From positions 186,001-250,000 of the forward strand of contig JAWPMV010000001.1 in assembly GCA_033391075.1 (NCBI GenBank): a stretch of 64,000 bases of DNA, in the 5' to 3' direction. A model generated the notes under the pieces. The model saw only the letters and a list, made by a program, of their open reading frames with translations. It did not search any database and was not told the origin of the DNA. Both the position numbers and the translations under genes were made by a program. Below are positions 7,854 to 16,607 of this stretch, piece by piece (position 1 is the first letter of the stretch; every line of letters starts with the position of its first letter). Source of the DNA: Bacteroidia bacterium. Its GTDB lineage: Bacteria; Bacteroidota; Bacteroidia; J057.

Positions 7854-8886
7854 AGATACCGTAGGCGTAATTGGAGCGGGAAGCTTCGGTACAGCTGTTG
7901 CCAATCTGCTTGCAGAAAACAGGGAGGTATTGCTGTATGCCCGAAGACCAGAAGTGGCCAAAGACCTTAGCGAATCCCGTTCGTATAAAGGACGGAAACT
8001 CAATGAGGCTGTCAAACTCACCAATGATCTGGAGGAAGTTGCCCAAAAGTGTGAACTGATCTTTCCCATAGTTCCTTCTGAGAACTTTCGGGAAATGCTG
8101 TTAAAATTGGCTCCTTTCCTTTATCCCTATCATATACTCATTCACGGGACCAAAGGCTTTTCTGTAAATCTTGCAGAGGGTGAAAGTCTGGCTGATCTGG
8201 AAATTCTGGATAAATCACAGGTAAAGACCATGAGTGAGTTGATCCGTGAGGAGACCGTAGTGAGGAGGATTGGTTGTATGGCAGGGCCTAATATTGCCTA
8301 CGAAATAGACGCAAAAGAACCAGCTGCTACTGTGATTGCGAGTCATTTTGATGAGGTCATTCGGGAAGGGCAAGCAGCCTTGCGAAGTCCCATGTTTCGC
8401 GTCCATGGCAATCATGATATTGTGGGGATTGAATTAGCAGGTGTATTAAAGAATATTATGGCAATTGTGGCCGGAATTATAGATGGTTTGGGCTTTGGTG
8501 CAAATACCCGCGGTTTGTTTGTGACACGTGGGCTGGCCGAGATCGTCCATATAGGTACAGGCCTGGGAGCCAATCCCAGGGCTTTCCTGGGGCTTGCTGG
8601 TATTGGAGACCTGGTAACAACATCCACCAGTAGCCGCAGCCGTAACTTCATCGTCGGGCAACGTTTGGCGAAGGGCGAAAGCCTGGCTGAAATCCTGGAT
8701 AGCATGGATGAAGTAGCAGAAGGAATAAAAACGGTCCGTATCATACGGGCATTGGCCAACAAACATAAATTTGCTGCACCTATCACCCATGCCCTTCATC
8801 GGACGCTTTTTGAAGGTATGGATATCGCCAAAGGGGTAAGGCTCCTCATGGAGTTTCCCTTTACGGAGGATGTAGAGTTTATATAA
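7831..8886 (+). CDS. gpsA: NAD(P)-dependent glycerol-3-phosphate dehydrogenase
   Basis: A 351-residue enzyme that reduces dihydroxyacetone phosphate to sn-glycerol-3-phosphate for phospholipid synthesis. The Rossmann motif VGVIGAGSFGTAVANLLA is at residues ~10-27, IHGTKGF marks the mid-domain lysine, and AGPNIAYEI is the conserved cofactor/substrate turn. The C-terminal catalytic stretch includes ELAGVLKNIMAIVAGIIDGL (active-site lysine) and AGIGDLVTT. The start at 7831 lies 23 nt inside the preceding acyltransferase gene, so the two are probably translationally coupled. Together they make and then acylate glycerol-3-phosphate. Length is slightly above the usual ~330-340 residues because of a loop near residues 110-135. 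Confidence 0.96.
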   Translation: MGSQVSSKDTVGVIGAGSFGTAVANLLAENREVLLYARRPEVAKDLSESRSYKGRKLNEAVKLTNDLEEVAQKCELIFPIVPSENFREMLLKLAPFLYPYHILIHGTKGFSVNLAEGESLADLEILDKSQVKTMSELIREETVVRRIGCMAGPNIAYEIDAKEPAATVIASHFDEVIREGQAALRSPMFRVHGNHDIVGIELAGVLKNIMAIVAGIIDGLGFGANTRGLFVTRGLAEIVHIGTGLGANPRAFLGLAGIGDLVTTSTSSRSRNFIVGQRLAKGESLAEILDSMDEVAEGIKTVRIIRALANKHKFAAPITHALHRTLFEGMDIAKGVRLLMEFPFTEDVEFI

Positions 8887-9001
8887 GCCACTCTTGACCT
8901 GCGGAACAATGGAGGGCAGGCAGAGCAGGACAGTATTGGAAGTGTGGAGCTCCCACCTCTTACTAAGAAAAGGGAGGTTTGGCTTGCATGGAGAGGTTCT
9001 C

Positions 9002-10981
9002 CTAGTCCAATCGCTGTATGATCACTCCATATTCATCTGTGATCCAGTCATCTCCACTACTCGTATTATCGTCATCTTCAAACATGAGGGAGCGCGTATT
9101 GGTTTTGGGTTTTCCTATATTTCTAGTTGTAACCGGTTCTCCTAATTCTGGCATGCGGAGAAGTTTGGCATTTATCTCGGTAGTACTTGCAATCAATTTG
9201 AAGGTTTCCTGCACTTCAGTCCTCCCGAGGGAATAATGTGCATCACTTACACTTCCTTCAATCGCTTTTCCATTGATGATCCATGTTTCCTGACCGCTAT
9301 CCAACCATATTCCACCTCTGGGGATGGTGCCTTCGTTTATGCCGTATGAAGAAGACATATAAAGGAAAACAACGTAAAGCCTTTGAGAACTGGTATTCTG
9401 AAGTTTTACCCTGAATTTGGGTTTTTCTCCTCCTGAATTTTTATAAGTAAGCCGATATCCTGCAGATCCTGGCTGAATAATTTCATCAGAATCCTCTTTG
9501 TGTAATGTAACTTTTATCGCAGTACTTGAAAGACCGGTTCCGGGATTCTTGAGCTCGAGCATGCGCTCCCATTTAGCGATGTGGACAAGGTTATCTATAG
9601 CAGTTTTAGCATTGGCTGCTGTATATCCATTAAGCTGAGCGATCAAAGCTTGGTCTGGCCCATCTGTACCCCGTGTAACGATGTATTGGCTATTATGGAT
9701 ATGAAGCAAATAATCAGCCTCTTTGGGATTATCTGTGACATCAAGATAGAGATCATCCTCTCTTTCATCTTCTAGTGCCTTTATCAATAAGGGCAATCCA
9801 TCTCCTTCATCTCCCACAAGTGCTACTTTCAGAGGAGTGATAGGCATAGAGAAAACAACTGCCCGATACTGGGTGTTTTTATCCAACCAAAGATCTCCTT
9901 CTAAACGGACGGTACTATTCGCAACATCTATTTTCTTTACCGAAACTTTTCCCAGCGCTCTGCTGTCGTCTGTCAATTCGCTTTCATTGGCATCTTCTGC
10001 ATAGACCGAAAGTATGGTGTCTTCTCCATTATGTGATGCCAGGATTCCATGGGCTGAGCCAGCGTCTATAGACCACTCATTGGATTCACGGTCATAACTC
10101 AATCCATAATAATTTGCCTTACGAGCGGTTTCTCCTCCTAAAAAAATGAGGTCGGAATCATCTGAAACAAAACTATATAGCTGTGGTGTTTGGTCGTAGG
10201 TTCTCTGGGTAACGAGCCTGCGCACTCTCCGCATAAGATCACTATAGGATACGGGTCCCACGGAGGCTTCCAATACCTCAATCAGGGAATAGGTAAATAC
10301 CCCTCTTGGCGATCCTCCCAGGTAAGTCTCTTTCGCTAACTCAAAAGAATGGGCAGCTGACATATGAACATGGCGCGGAGTTGGAATCTCTAATTTTTCT
10401 ACACCTGAAGTAGATAAGACACTTCTGTCAGAACTCATGTTGCGGGGGAGAATATAAGAATCCAGCGATCGTACATTATCCGTTGAGGGCGACTGCCTAA
10501 CTTTGGAAGTTGAATTCAAATTTCGGGTACCATCACCGGAATTGCAGCAATCCATGATCACGAGTACATGTGGATTTTTTTGTGAAACCTGATCTATCAG
10601 GGTTGCCAGTTCTTTGTCGGCAAGGTCAGACCCATCAGAACTACGACTGTCATAACAAACAAGGGTCTCATTCTTTTTATCAGGTTCAAGGTACCAGAAA
10701 GCTTCATGAGCAGGCTCCTGAGAACCATGGCCGCTAAAGTAAAAAAACACTACATCATTTTCGTTTGCCTGACTGAGATGCTCTTCAAACTTCTGTACTA
10801 CATTCATGCGGGTAGCCTGATCGTTTTCCAGAACTTCCATGTGGAGATTTTCCGGAGCAACACTACGCTTGATATAATCACGCATGGCTCGCATATCATT
10901 GACGCAGCCATCAAGGGGTGGTACCGGTGGCAGATAGGTGTCAATACCGACGAACAAGGCATAGAATTGAGGGGCGCTCAT
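9002..10981 (-). CDS. Metacaspase-like (C14) peptidase with long C-terminal region
   Basis: From the ATG at 10981 the protein has 659 residues and no evident signal peptide. An in-frame ATG at 11008 would add nine residues. Residues 5-270 are a caspase-fold domain: FYALFVGIDTY, FFYFSGHGSQ with catalytic His85, and VLVIMDCCNSGDG with catalytic Cys146. HMSAAHSFELAKE and GVFTYSLIEVLEAS are typical later strands of prokaryotic metacaspases. The remaining ~390 residues contain beta-rich segments, one resembling the DUF4384-like surface or carbohydrate-type modules often attached to such caspases, and an acidic tail (FEDDDNTSSGDDW). It stands alone between gpsA and an outer-membrane protein gene. 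Basic/acidic substrate specificity and biological role are unknown. Confidence 0.85.
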   Translation of the reverse strand: MSAPQFYALFVGIDTYLPPVPPLDGCVNDMRAMRDYIKRSVAPENLHMEVLENDQATRMNVVQKFEEHLSQANENDVVFFYFSGHGSQEPAHEAFWYLEPDKKNETLVCYDSRSSDGSDLADKELATLIDQVSQKNPHVLVIMDCCNSGDGTRNLNSTSKVRQSPSTDNVRSLDSYILPRNMSSDRSVLSTSGVEKLEIPTPRHVHMSAAHSFELAKETYLGGSPRGVFTYSLIEVLEASVGPVSYSDLMRRVRRLVTQRTYDQTPQLYSFVSDDSDLIFLGGETARKANYYGLSYDRESNEWSIDAGSAHGILASHNGEDTILSVYAEDANESELTDDSRALGKVSVKKIDVANSTVRLEGDLWLDKNTQYRAVVFSMPITPLKVALVGDEGDGLPLLIKALEDEREDDLYLDVTDNPKEADYLLHIHNSQYIVTRGTDGPDQALIAQLNGYTAANAKTAIDNLVHIAKWERMLELKNPGTGLSSTAIKVTLHKEDSDEIIQPGSAGYRLTYKNSGGEKPKFRVKLQNTSSQRLYVVFLYMSSSYGINEGTIPRGGIWLDSGQETWIINGKAIEGSVSDAHYSLGRTEVQETFKLIASTTEINAKLLRMPELGEPVTTRNIGKPKTNTRSLMFEDDDNTSSGDDWITDEYGVIIQRLD

Positions 10982-11101
10982 GTTTGTGTAGTTTATGGAA
11001 TGAAACAATTATTTGTACTTTCCAAATACGCAAAATGAATGCAGGATTACAAGTCCCGAAAAGGGGGACCCATAAGGATCGGAAAACCCTTGAAAATGAG
11101 C

Positions 11102-11629
11102 TTAATTGATCAGATATCGGATGCTAAAGGCTGCCTGATTTCCCGATAAACGTTTTTCCTGAATCAATTCGTAAGCGGGATTGATGTCAAAGGAAAAAGA
11201 GACATTGGATCGGGGATGCACATACTCAAAGCCAACCAAAGCGCTGACACCTGCAACATTATTTTGACCGGGAAATTCGTCAAGCAGAGCCGTAACTCCT
11301 GCATAGCCTCCAATACCGATATAGAGGTAAGAGCTGGACCTTCTTCCTAAGGCCAAATGTTGTTGGATATAGCCGATTCCTCTAAATCCTTCTTTATGGT
11401 AAACGACCATACCTTCAAAGGCTGTGTATTCAGCCATAAAGGCCTTATAGGTAATTCCTTTGGTAGAGCCATATCGTAGACCGATTGACTGTTGGTATTC
11501 CTGGGCTGAAATATTTCCTGAAAGGAGGAAAAGGATTAGACCGGATAAAAGGATGGATCTGGAAAATTGTCTGTTGATTGTGTGTAGGACCAATTTCTGA
11601 AAGTTGTTTCCTGGAGAATAAGAATTCAT
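11102..11629 (-). CDS. Small outer-membrane beta-barrel-like protein
   Basis: I place the start at ATG 11629, giving 175 residues; a longer form from 11701 would put 24 more residues ahead of the signal. A hydrophobic signal segment (SILLSGLILFLLSGNISAQ) is followed by ~130 residues of alternating beta-strand pattern: QSIGLRYGSTKGITYKAF, GIGYIQQHLALGRR, YLYIGIGGYAGV, VSALVGFEYV. The protein ends in FSIRYLIN. This is the look of a short 8-strand outer-membrane barrel common in Bacteroidota. No function can be assigned. Confidence 0.72.
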   Translation of the reverse strand: MNSYSPGNNFQKLVLHTINRQFSRSILLSGLILFLLSGNISAQEYQQSIGLRYGSTKGITYKAFMAEYTAFEGMVVYHKEGFRGIGYIQQHLALGRRSSSYLYIGIGGYAGVTALLDEFPGQNNVAGVSALVGFEYVHPRSNVSFSFDINPAYELIQEKRLSGNQAAFSIRYLIN

Positions 11630-11751
11630 CAATGATTTGGGTAATGTGAGCAAGTAAAGGATCGTTTTCAGGCTTAAAACCTTATGAAAACGCATACGCA
11701 TTCAATAGATTGTGTAGGAAGGTCTTTTTCTCCCTAATGCTTAGGGGCAAA

Positions 11752-12579
11752 TTAGTTTTTTGACTTCTCCAACTCTGCTTCTATATCCGCCAGAAAAATT
11801 TTGTCCACCTGATGAGTATAGGGATCATACATAGTCTTATGATTCAGATAAAGCTCATGGGCCAGCTTGAGCGATTCCTGGGTTTTCTGTGTTTGAGTTA
11901 GACCCTGATATGCCATAGCCTTGTAATAAGCATTTTCGGCACAATTATACTCCTGACTTTGTTTTTCAAAAGTGGCAAGCGCTTTTCCAAAGTTTTCTTC
12001 TTCCAAATACAAAACCCCTAAATGAAGATAATCATAGAGATCGGGAGCTCCTTGATAATTGGCTAAATGATCCTCCAGAATCTGAATGGCGATCTTTCGT
12101 TTATTCAGGCTCTTATAACATAGAGCTTTCGCAACCTTCAAATGATACATTCCATTTTGAGAGTAGGCAATATCGGTACGGGAAAGGCTCTCAAGTGTCT
12201 CGATATCTTCAATCGCTCCCTGATAGTCCCTGAAAAACTGAAATCGACACCAGGCTCTATAGCCCAAATGTTCAATCGGATTTAATTCAACCGCTTTGTC
12301 CATCAGGATTTTCCAATTGATGAAGTCCCCTGTTTTAAGGTAGGCTACAGATTTCCCCCGATAAGCATCGCTATACTCCGGGCATATTTCCAGGGCTTTG
12401 TCGTAGATGTCATGAAACTCTTTCCGGAGCTGGAAGAAGCTGGGGGCCTTCTCAAGATAATCACAGGCTTTGTAGCTGCAACTATCTCCTGCTGTAAGGA
12501 AGACGTCGCAGTTTCTCTGAGAAAATACCGAAACGGAGTTTATCAGGATTCCAGATAATAAAAGAAGTAAATGTTTCAT
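11752..12579 (-). CDS. Secreted tetratricopeptide-repeat protein
   Basis: A 275-residue protein with an N-terminal signal peptide (MKHLLLLLSGILINSVSVFSQ). Helical repeats follow that fit TPR units, for example FHDIYDKALEICPEYSDAYRGKSVAYLKTG and the pair around HLGVLYLEEENFGKALATFEKQ. TPRs mediate protein contacts, and the partner is unknown. Its ATG overlaps the stop of the upstream gene (ATGA at 12579-12576), so it is translationally coupled to the 170-residue lipoprotein and the two probably act together at the envelope. Confidence 0.8.
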   Translation of the reverse strand: MKHLLLLLSGILINSVSVFSQRNCDVFLTAGDSCSYKACDYLEKAPSFFQLRKEFHDIYDKALEICPEYSDAYRGKSVAYLKTGDFINWKILMDKAVELNPIEHLGYRAWCRFQFFRDYQGAIEDIETLESLSRTDIAYSQNGMYHLKVAKALCYKSLNKRKIAIQILEDHLANYQGAPDLYDYLHLGVLYLEEENFGKALATFEKQSQEYNCAENAYYKAMAYQGLTQTQKTQESLKLAHELYLNHKTMYDPYTHQVDKIFLADIEAELEKSKN

Positions 12580-13088
12580 GGCATAATTTCGATAAGTCTT
12601 CCGTCTTCGATTTTAAATATGAGGTATTGATAATAGTCATAGCTTCGACCTTTTACTTCCATAGCTTTCCAACCGTCCAGGCTTTTTGTTATCTCCAATA
12701 GTGAGGAACTAAGGTCTGGATCAAATGCTTTCCCCTGATAGTTTGTGTCCATCCCCAAAAGATGAAATCTCCCACTTTCGCCTTTGCAATTGACAACAAA
12801 ACGGATTCTCAATAGACCAGAATCTGTATGAGAAGGATTGGCTTTAAAGAACCTATGGAAGTGATCAACAATCGCTTTCTTTTCTCCCGTATAGGTTTTC
12901 TCATCAAATGCATAGTATTGTACAATCCGATCCTGCGGTCCACAAATTTGAAAAGAGCTTTCTTCTGTGGTTTCATTTGGCAAAAGCTCGCCAACTGTAT
13001 GCAGAATCGTATTTTTCTGCGGTCCCTGGGCTTTGCAAGAACAAATGATAAGGAGAAGAAGGGCTGTTTTGAAGAAATCGCTTAGCAT
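12576..13088 (-). CDS. Hypothetical lipoprotein, 170 residues
   Basis: I do not recognise a named family. The N-terminus MLSDFFKTALLLLIICSCKAQ has a hydrophobic core followed by a cysteine that fits a lipobox (ICSC). The remainder is mixed alpha/beta, with a mid-region IRFVVNCKGESGRFHLLGMD recalling TonB-C-like or energy-transducer-like folds in Bacteroidota envelope proteins. Such proteins often have a 'VNCKGE' strand, but the match is weak. It is the first gene of a two-gene unit with the downstream TPR protein, sharing a 4-nt ATGA overlap. Confidence 0.7.
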   Translation of the reverse strand: MLSDFFKTALLLLIICSCKAQGPQKNTILHTVGELLPNETTEESSFQICGPQDRIVQYYAFDEKTYTGEKKAIVDHFHRFFKANPSHTDSGLLRIRFVVNCKGESGRFHLLGMDTNYQGKAFDPDLSSSLLEITKSLDGWKAMEVKGRSYDYYQYLIFKIEDGRLIEIMP

Positions 13089-13133
13089 AAAAGAAGGTTT
13101 CAGAAATAAGAAACTCTATGATACAGGATGATT

Positions 13134-14828
13134 TCAACTCCTCCTAAGAAAAAGAATATCCCTTGCCAATTCGTCATTTATGGTAAAGCTACTGATCTGT
13201 CCCTCTGGAGAACGTTCAAATTTCAGATAGCCAAAGTGAACATCATTAAATACATCTTCCATCACAGGGAATACTTCTACCAGCAAGTCAGAGCCTATAA
13301 ATATGTGCAAACTACTCTCTGCAGCCTTTATGATATAGCTGCTTTCTAATTCTTCAGAAGTATAGCTTCCTTCAAAAGCTTTTAATTCCTGCTTTTGATA
13401 CGATCGAGGAGTGTATTTATGCATATAAATCGGTGGATCATTTGCCACCTGAAATTTCAGCTCGATTCCAGTTGCAGAGGATTGAAATACTAGTTGGACA
13501 AAAGAAAGCCCTTGTAAGTGAAAACGATTTTCACTGAGTGGGATCAATTTGGTCGTGATTCCATTGCTTCTTTGGTAGATCAACGTGTCATTTTCTAGTA
13601 AAATATTTCGGCTATATCCTTCTACTGGATTGAAATAGGAGCCCGGGAAATTGCTTTTTGCTTTTTTGTTTAAAAGAACATGCGCTTCATCCTGATCGTT
13701 CCCTTCAGTATTCAATTTTTCTCGAGCTGCAGCTATTTCTTCTGCCAGAAATAGCGATGTCAATTGATTTAAGAGTGCCCAAACATCTGTATGGGAATTA
13801 TTACTGAAGATGACGAAAGCAATATCCTGTTCGGGGAATTTGAAAAAGAGAGACCTGAACCCCGCCCAACTTCCATCATGTCCGATTGTTGGCAAGCCTG
13901 GCAGATTTTGATAATCCCCTAAAAACAATCCCCCCGCATAATTTGTCTTTTCCCCAGAATTTAGGCTACCCAGGCTCAACATGGAATTGATGAATGACTT
14001 TCCTCCTAGCCTGGCATGTTTGAAGTTTTCACTCCATTTGAAAAAATCTTCAATATTTGTGTGCAAACCTCCATCGCCCACAATGGTGTTTTTTTGATAA
14101 TGCTCTAGTTCAAAGGCGCCATTTTGCCATTCATAGGCCAGAGCTTGATCTGAAATTTCTAATGCAGTATCCTCTCGAAAGAAAGTATGATGCATTCCCA
14201 ATGGCTCAAAAATGCGTTTTTTGGCAAATTGACCAAAACTTGAACCACTTGCTTCTTCTACGATGCTTGCCAGGAGCATATAAGCGGTATTGCTGTAGGA
14301 AAAGCGATCACCCGGATCAAAATTCAGGCCTCTTTGTTTCGCCATTAGCTCAAGTCCATCTTCATTATTAAATGGCAGGTCCCAGGATTTGCCCTGAGCA
14401 TATAGGAGGCGCAAATAGCCCCTCAGACCGCTGCTGTGATATAAGAGATGCTTAACCTTGATATCCTGCCCTTCATATACAGGGAATTGAGGGAGGTGTT
14501 TTTGAATGGGATCTTCCAGAGAGAGTTTTCCTTCTGCTTCGAGCAAAAATATACAGGCAGCTGTGAACTGCTTAGAGACAGATGCGATGTCAAATATTGT
14601 CCGGGAACTTATAGGAGTCTTCTTTTCCAGATTAGCTTGTCCATATCCTTTCTGGAAGAAGATTTTTCCTTCTTTATATATACCCAGGGCGCAGCCGGCT
14701 TGATCCTGGTAGCTCGCAAAAATACGGTCAATGGAGGCCTCGATCTCCGGAGAAGTGGAGTTCTGAGCGAGAAGTTGAAAGGAATTTGACAGAAAGAGTA
14801 GGAGGAAAGGGAAAATGATTCTTTTCAT
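13134..14828 (-). CDS. Serine hydrolase, class C beta-lactamase/DD-peptidase family, secreted
   Basis: 564 residues with a clear signal peptide (MKRIIFPFLLLFLSNSFQLLAQ). The beta-lactamase-type domain spans ~residues 30-370. It has the nucleophile motif S83-V-S-K86, the tyrosine motif FSYSNTAYM and a late HDGSWAGF in place of KTG, which is normal in esterase/peptidase members. A further ~190 residues form C-terminal beta modules (around FPGSYFNPVEGYSRNILLENDTL) resembling the DUF3471-like tail of many Bacteroidota homologues. Substrate cannot be predicted; penicillin hydrolysis is not implied. The next upstream gene on this strand is an AraC-type regulator at 14905 that could control it. Confidence 0.88.
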   Translation of the reverse strand: MKRIIFPFLLLFLSNSFQLLAQNSTSPEIEASIDRIFASYQDQAGCALGIYKEGKIFFQKGYGQANLEKKTPISSRTIFDIASVSKQFTAACIFLLEAEGKLSLEDPIQKHLPQFPVYEGQDIKVKHLLYHSSGLRGYLRLLYAQGKSWDLPFNNEDGLELMAKQRGLNFDPGDRFSYSNTAYMLLASIVEEASGSSFGQFAKKRIFEPLGMHHTFFREDTALEISDQALAYEWQNGAFELEHYQKNTIVGDGGLHTNIEDFFKWSENFKHARLGGKSFINSMLSLGSLNSGEKTNYAGGLFLGDYQNLPGLPTIGHDGSWAGFRSLFFKFPEQDIAFVIFSNNSHTDVWALLNQLTSLFLAEEIAAAREKLNTEGNDQDEAHVLLNKKAKSNFPGSYFNPVEGYSRNILLENDTLIYQRSNGITTKLIPLSENRFHLQGLSFVQLVFQSSATGIELKFQVANDPPIYMHKYTPRSYQKQELKAFEGSYTSEELESSYIIKAAESSLHIFIGSDLLVEVFPVMEDVFNDVHFGYLKFERSPEGQISSFTINDELARDILFLRRS

Positions 14829-14904
14829 TGGATGTGGTTTTACCCCTAAATAGGCGGTTTAGCACGGGAAATACTCAATGAAAAGCCCTCCGAAATGTGC
14901 GATC

Positions 14905-15963
14905 TTATAAATTAGCACTACTTTTTTGAGCCTTGAGGTATTTTGAAGGGCTTTGGCCTGTTATTTTTTTGAAGGCAGCATAAAAGGTAGACTTGGAGTT
15001 GAAACCCGCTTCATATCCGATGGCTTCGAAGGTATAGTTTTGCATGGATTTCATGAGTTCTTTGCTCCGATTGACACGATATTCATTGATAAAGTCAGTA
15101 AATCGCTTTCCAAGGCTATCATTGAGCAGGGTCGACAATTCATGAACACTAATATCCAGTAGCTTTGCCAATTCTTCGGATTTTAAGTTGGGTTTTGTAT
15201 AGGGAGCTGCCTCTTCCATTAGGCATTTTAATTTTTCCAGAAGCTTTTGTGCCCTTGCGGGATCTATTTTGCGCTCCTCCTGTTTCCGATTGTCTAAATA
15301 AAGCACGGATCGCTTCTTTTTACTAAAAACATAGGATAGGATAAGCAGATAGGTAATGACGGAAAAGCTAATGGCTCCGCTGATATAGCTGGTGAAATAG
15401 GAAGTAACATAGACGAGCCAAAGCAAGCAGCAAGCCAAATACACATTGCTCATCCAGAATTCAAGGGTATTTGTCTTTTGGTCTGCCTGAAAAAGTTTTT
15501 TTAAGATGGGAAAAATCAGTTTCCCCGTGAAGAGCAGATAAATAAACCACTGAAAGTATACAGCATTCATAAACCAATCCTGCCAAAGCGCCCGATTAGC
15601 TTTATAGGGAAAGAAAATCCCTAAAAGGAGAATCGAAATAAATAATAGCAGGATATGAGGCTTCCAATACTGGACGATTTTACCCTCAGGCTGAAGGAGG
15701 GCATGTATATATAAGAACAGAAATGGGCCTATGAAAAAACAGCCGGTTATGCCTGTTTGAATATATATATCCGCCAGGTTATCATTGAAATAGAAGAAGA
15801 TAGACTTGCCTACTCTCAGGCAGATAGCTAGTAGAAGGACTCCCAGAAAGACATTAGAGATATGCCGGGGCTTAGCCAGGAGGAGGAAATAAATACATAG
15901 CAACAAGCCATTAAAAACCCCCAGGGCACTAAAAAAGAACAGCAAATAATTATCAAAGGCCAT
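14905..15963 (-). CDS. AraC-family regulator with multi-pass membrane N-terminus
   Basis: 352 residues. The first ~215 residues contain about seven hydrophobic helices (for example LLFFFSALGVFNGLLLCIYF and HILLLFISILLLGIFF). The C-terminal ~110 residues are an AraC double helix-turn-helix. Visible there are LKSEELAKLLDISVHELSTLLN for the first HTH and the signature FEAIGYEAGFNSKSTFYAAFKKITGQSPSKY. This membrane-anchored AraC architecture is common in Bacteroidota and suggests signal perception in the membrane. Its gene is immediately upstream of, and co-oriented with, the beta-lactamase-like hydrolase (77 nt apart). A related protein is encoded at 54026. Confidence 0.9.
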   Translation of the reverse strand: MAFDNYLLFFFSALGVFNGLLLCIYFLLLAKPRHISNVFLGVLLLAICLRVGKSIFFYFNDNLADIYIQTGITGCFFIGPFLFLYIHALLQPEGKIVQYWKPHILLLFISILLLGIFFPYKANRALWQDWFMNAVYFQWFIYLLFTGKLIFPILKKLFQADQKTNTLEFWMSNVYLACCLLWLVYVTSYFTSYISGAISFSVITYLLILSYVFSKKKRSVLYLDNRKQEERKIDPARAQKLLEKLKCLMEEAAPYTKPNLKSEELAKLLDISVHELSTLLNDSLGKRFTDFINEYRVNRSKELMKSMQNYTFEAIGYEAGFNSKSTFYAAFKKITGQSPSKYLKAQKSSANL

Positions 15964-16122
15964 AACTTTCTTTCTATATCGAAGATAAAGAATTAGAAAG
16001 GAAGTTGGCTGTAAAAGGCAGTTGAAATTTCTTTTGTCGAAATGGATAGATAAGCAGAGGGATCTGCGAGTAGGGGAGGATACTCAAAATAAAAGGCTTG
16101 GGTTTGCGGCTGCTTTAATCAA

Positions 16123-16152
16123 TAAAAAAAGGTGCTCACTTTCGTAAGCACC
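16123..16152 (-). terminator. Rho-independent terminator after tRNA-Pro
   Basis: On the reverse strand, 14 nt past the tRNA 3' end, a 9-bp stem (16144-16152 with 16131-16139, one G-T wobble) closes a GAAA tetraloop and is followed by seven T residues. This is a textbook intrinsic terminator for the tRNA transcript. Confidence 0.9.
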
Positions 16153-16165
16153 CTTTTATTTGTTG

Positions 16166-16240
16166 TCGGGATGGGCAGATTCGAACTGCCGGCCCCACGC
16201 CCCCCAGACGTGTACTCTAACCGGACTGAGCTACATCCCG
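16166..16240 (-). tRNA. tRNA-Pro (anticodon GGG)
   Basis: The reverse strand folds as a complete cloverleaf of 75 nt. The acceptor stem is CGGGATG/CATCCCG with discriminator A. The D arm is GCTC/GAGT. The anticodon stem is CACGT/GCGTG with loop CTGGGGG, giving anticodon GGG. The T arm is GGCAG-TTCGAAT-CTGCC. The CGGGATG acceptor end is typical of bacterial tRNA-Pro. CCA is not encoded. A terminator follows at once. Confidence 0.95.
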
Positions 16241-16272
16241 AGCCTAAATATTTTTTAGGGATTGCAAATCTA

Positions 16273-16607
16273 CTATAAAGATTCTTTTAAATCCAATAGA
16301 AAGGACTTCAATTTTAATAAAGTATCGCGGGTCTTGAGTTCTTCTTCCACCGCCTTTAACTCATGCTTGAGTCTTTCTTTGGCACCCTTGATGGTATACT
16401 TGCGATCTTTGAGAAGAAATTGGATGACGCGGAGGACCTCTATATCCTGGGGAGTATATACGCGATTACCCTTACGGTTTTTCTTGGGATTTACTTCCCG
16501 AAATTCCGTTTCCCAAAAACGAATCAGAGAGGTAGTCAAGTCTAATTCCTTGGCTACCTCTCCAATCGTATAGTATTGTTTCTGTATGATATCTTTACTT
16601 ACCCCAT
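16273..16607 (-). CDS. MerR-family transcriptional regulator, apparent 1-nt frameshift at the start
   Basis: The clear open frame encodes a MerR-type winged HTH: QYYTIGEVAKELDLTTSLIRFWETEF, then KNRKGNRVYTPQDIEVLRVIQFLLKDRKYTIKGAKERL and a short coiled tail. In this frame there is no ATG, GTG or TTG upstream of the HTH. An ATG that overlaps the stop of the upstream M23 gene (TAATG at 16609-16605) is in the wrong frame and meets a stop two codons later. One extra G in the run of four Gs after it would restore the reading M-G-V-S-K-D into the HTH. The span is 335 nt, one short of 112 codons. Either a real indel, a sequencing error in the G-run, or a non-standard start. Starting at TTG 16539 would delete the DNA-recognition helix. 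Confidence 0.72.

Noticed and set aside
8887-9001. Terminator between gpsA and the caspase gene
   Set aside because: Only a 5-bp stem with a long loop could be found.
9002-10981. Caspase-based defence system
   Set aside because: No gasdermin, TPR-CHAT partner, CRISPR or other effector genes adjoin it; only an orphan protease is supported.
16273-16539. Short MerR protein beginning at TTG 16539
   Set aside because: It would lack the first helices of the HTH (GEVAKELDL), which are present in the same frame just upstream; a frameshift at the start explains the data better.
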